Source: Vanessa cardui (lineage: Eukaryota > Arthropoda > Insecta > Lepidoptera > Nymphalidae). From it: a DNA stretch of 64,000 nt. The DNA is taken from contig NC_061128.1 of the NCBI RefSeq assembly GCF_905220365.1, positions 6,572,001 to 6,636,000 on the forward strand, in the 5' to 3' direction. Every line of letters begins with the position of its first letter. Position 1 is the stretch's first letter. The notes below the pieces were generated by a model. That model ran no database searches. It saw only the letters and a list, made by a program, of their open reading frames with translations, and was not told the DNA's origin. The translations under genes and the position numbers were made by a program. Below, piece by piece: positions 63,255 to 64,000 of this stretch.

Positions 63255-63671
63255 ATGGAACTTTTAGATGTTATGAAAAATTTAACAATAAAACAAACAG
63301 GGAATGAGAGTGAACAAAAATTGTTCAAATCAATAGCAGCTGATATTGATGATGTACCTACAGAAATTGTAATAGCAGAGTATACTGACAAAATATTATT
63401 AATTGTGTCTCAGTATCAAAAAATTGGGAGTATGTTAATGATTCAGAGAGACCAAGTGCACAGTCCTTTAGGTATAGACAATATTTATACAACAAAAGTT
63501 ATTTTTGGTGCTTCAGGAGAGGACCAGCAGGTCGCAGCAAGATATCTGGCAGAAGCAATAAATATTACAAAACCACTTTGCATCTTTATAAATTTAAAGT
63601 CTTATGATATTGAGACTGTTAAAGCTTGCAAAGACATTATTTTGGATCTAAAAGGAGAAGAAAGTGAGTAA
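63255..63671 (+). CDS. PSMG3: Proteasome assembly chaperone 3-like (PSMG3/PAC3)
   Basis: Single-exon frame of 138 residues. The region from about residue 34 (PTEIVIAEYTDKILLIVSQY) through KIGSMLMIQ, TTKVIFGASGEDQQVAARYL and the final helix ETVKACKDIILDL follows the order and spacing of PAC3 proteins, which chaperone alpha-ring formation of the 20S proteasome with PAC4. The N-terminal 30 residues are an extension relative to the human protein, which is about 120 residues. Recognition is by pattern only; sequence identity to vertebrate PAC3 is low. The stop codon is 9 nt before the GPN2 start on the same strand. Confidence 0.72.
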   Translation: MELLDVMKNLTIKQTGNESEQKLFKSIAADIDDVPTEIVIAEYTDKILLIVSQYQKIGSMLMIQRDQVHSPLGIDNIYTTKVIFGASGEDQQVAARYLAEAINITKPLCIFINLKSYDIETVKACKDIILDLKGEESE

Positions 63672-63680
63672 TATATCAGT

Positions 63681-64000
63681 ATGCTTAATAAATTCAAAAC
63701 TGTCAATAAATATTATGGACAATTGGTTCTTGGTCCACCTGGTGCAGGAAAAACAACATATTGCAGTGAAATGTCAAAGTTATTGGAAAGTATTGGAAGG
63801 AAAGTAGTTTTAGTAAATTTAGATCCAGCTAATGACTGTATCTCTTACAAACCTGAAATAGACATAAGAAACTTTATAGTTCTTGAAGATATTATGGATC
63901 AACATAATTTAGGTCCAAATGGAGCTTTGGTTTATTGTATAGAATATTTAGAGAAAAATATTGACTGGTTATTAGACCAAATTAATGGTGAAAATTCAAC
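63681..64000 (+). CDS. GPN2: GPN-loop GTPase 2, partial (runs off the window)
   Basis: Starts MLNKFKTVNKYYGQLVLGPP and is open to the window end (106 codons). The P-loop GPPGAGKTTYC (about residues 18-28), VNLDPANDCISYKPEIDIR and the family-defining Gly-Pro-Asn motif in NLGPNGALVYCIEYL are all present, with the YGQLV start typical of GPN2 rather than GPN1 or GPN3. GPN GTPases help assemble and import RNA polymerase II. The C-terminal part lies outside the window. Only 9 nt separate its ATG from the upstream stop codon, so it has no room for its own promoter unless that lies within or before the upstream gene. Confidence 0.93.
   Translation, partial: MLNKFKTVNKYYGQLVLGPPGAGKTTYCSEMSKLLESIGRKVVLVNLDPANDCISYKPEIDIRNFIVLEDIMDQHNLGPNGALVYCIEYLEKNIDWLLDQINGENS

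Overview
The window looks like nuclear DNA of a ditrysian lepidopteran, most likely a butterfly. It is AT-rich and has small exons with GT/AG introns. It carries many copies of a tRNA-derived SINE that resembles the nymphalid Metulj families (from memory, not searched), plus Helitron-like repeats ending CTAG|T and several MITEs. No prokaryotic, viral or CRISPR features were seen. I rebuilt the gene models by hand from splice sites, reading phase and family motifs. All seven multi-exon models close in frame across every junction.

Layout. 1-13604: no gene recognised, only scattered repeats. 13885-19309 (+): secreted pancreatic-type lipase, 14 coding exons. 21475-22729 (+): PET117, a cytochrome c oxidase assembly factor, 2 exons. 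It is tail-to-tail with mitochondrial ribosomal protein bL20m at 22798-23274 (-). 23746-27050 (-): peripherin-like tetraspanin, 6 exons. 27314-29299: Helitron-like element containing a SINE that itself contains a piggyBac-like element. 30055-37153 (-): mitochondrial succinyl-CoA:3-ketoacid CoA transferase (SCOT), 9 exons, with SINEs and a hAT-like MITE in its introns. 37969-42572: transposon-rich block. 44154-58956 (-): kermit/GIPC, a PDZ adaptor, 4 exons, whose 12.2 kb first coding intron holds a SINE and two large inverted-repeat elements. 60101-61844 (-): ribosomal protein eL37, with a first coding exon of only the ATG. 63255-63671 (+): proteasome assembly chaperone 3-like, followed after 9 nt by GPN-loop GTPase 2 (63681 to the window end, partial).

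The genes are mostly unrelated housekeeping genes. Three act in mitochondria (PET117, bL20m, SCOT) and two are on translation or proteasome assembly routes (eL37, PSMG3-like). I see no operon-like pathway, apart from the very tight PSMG3-GPN2 pair, which could share a transcript.

The most unusual structure is at 38355-42423. Two copies of one chimeric element are present, each with a hAT-like end and a 5'-truncated non-LTR reverse transcriptase. One copy is inserted in the other with an 8-bp target-site duplication. This looks like a DNA transposon that captured a LINE fragment and then moved it as cargo. Other points are a Tc1/mariner-like element with inverted repeats of about 735 bp, a piggyBac-like deletion derivative with repeated 16-bp palindromes, and a perfect 30-bp hairpin upstream of SCOT.
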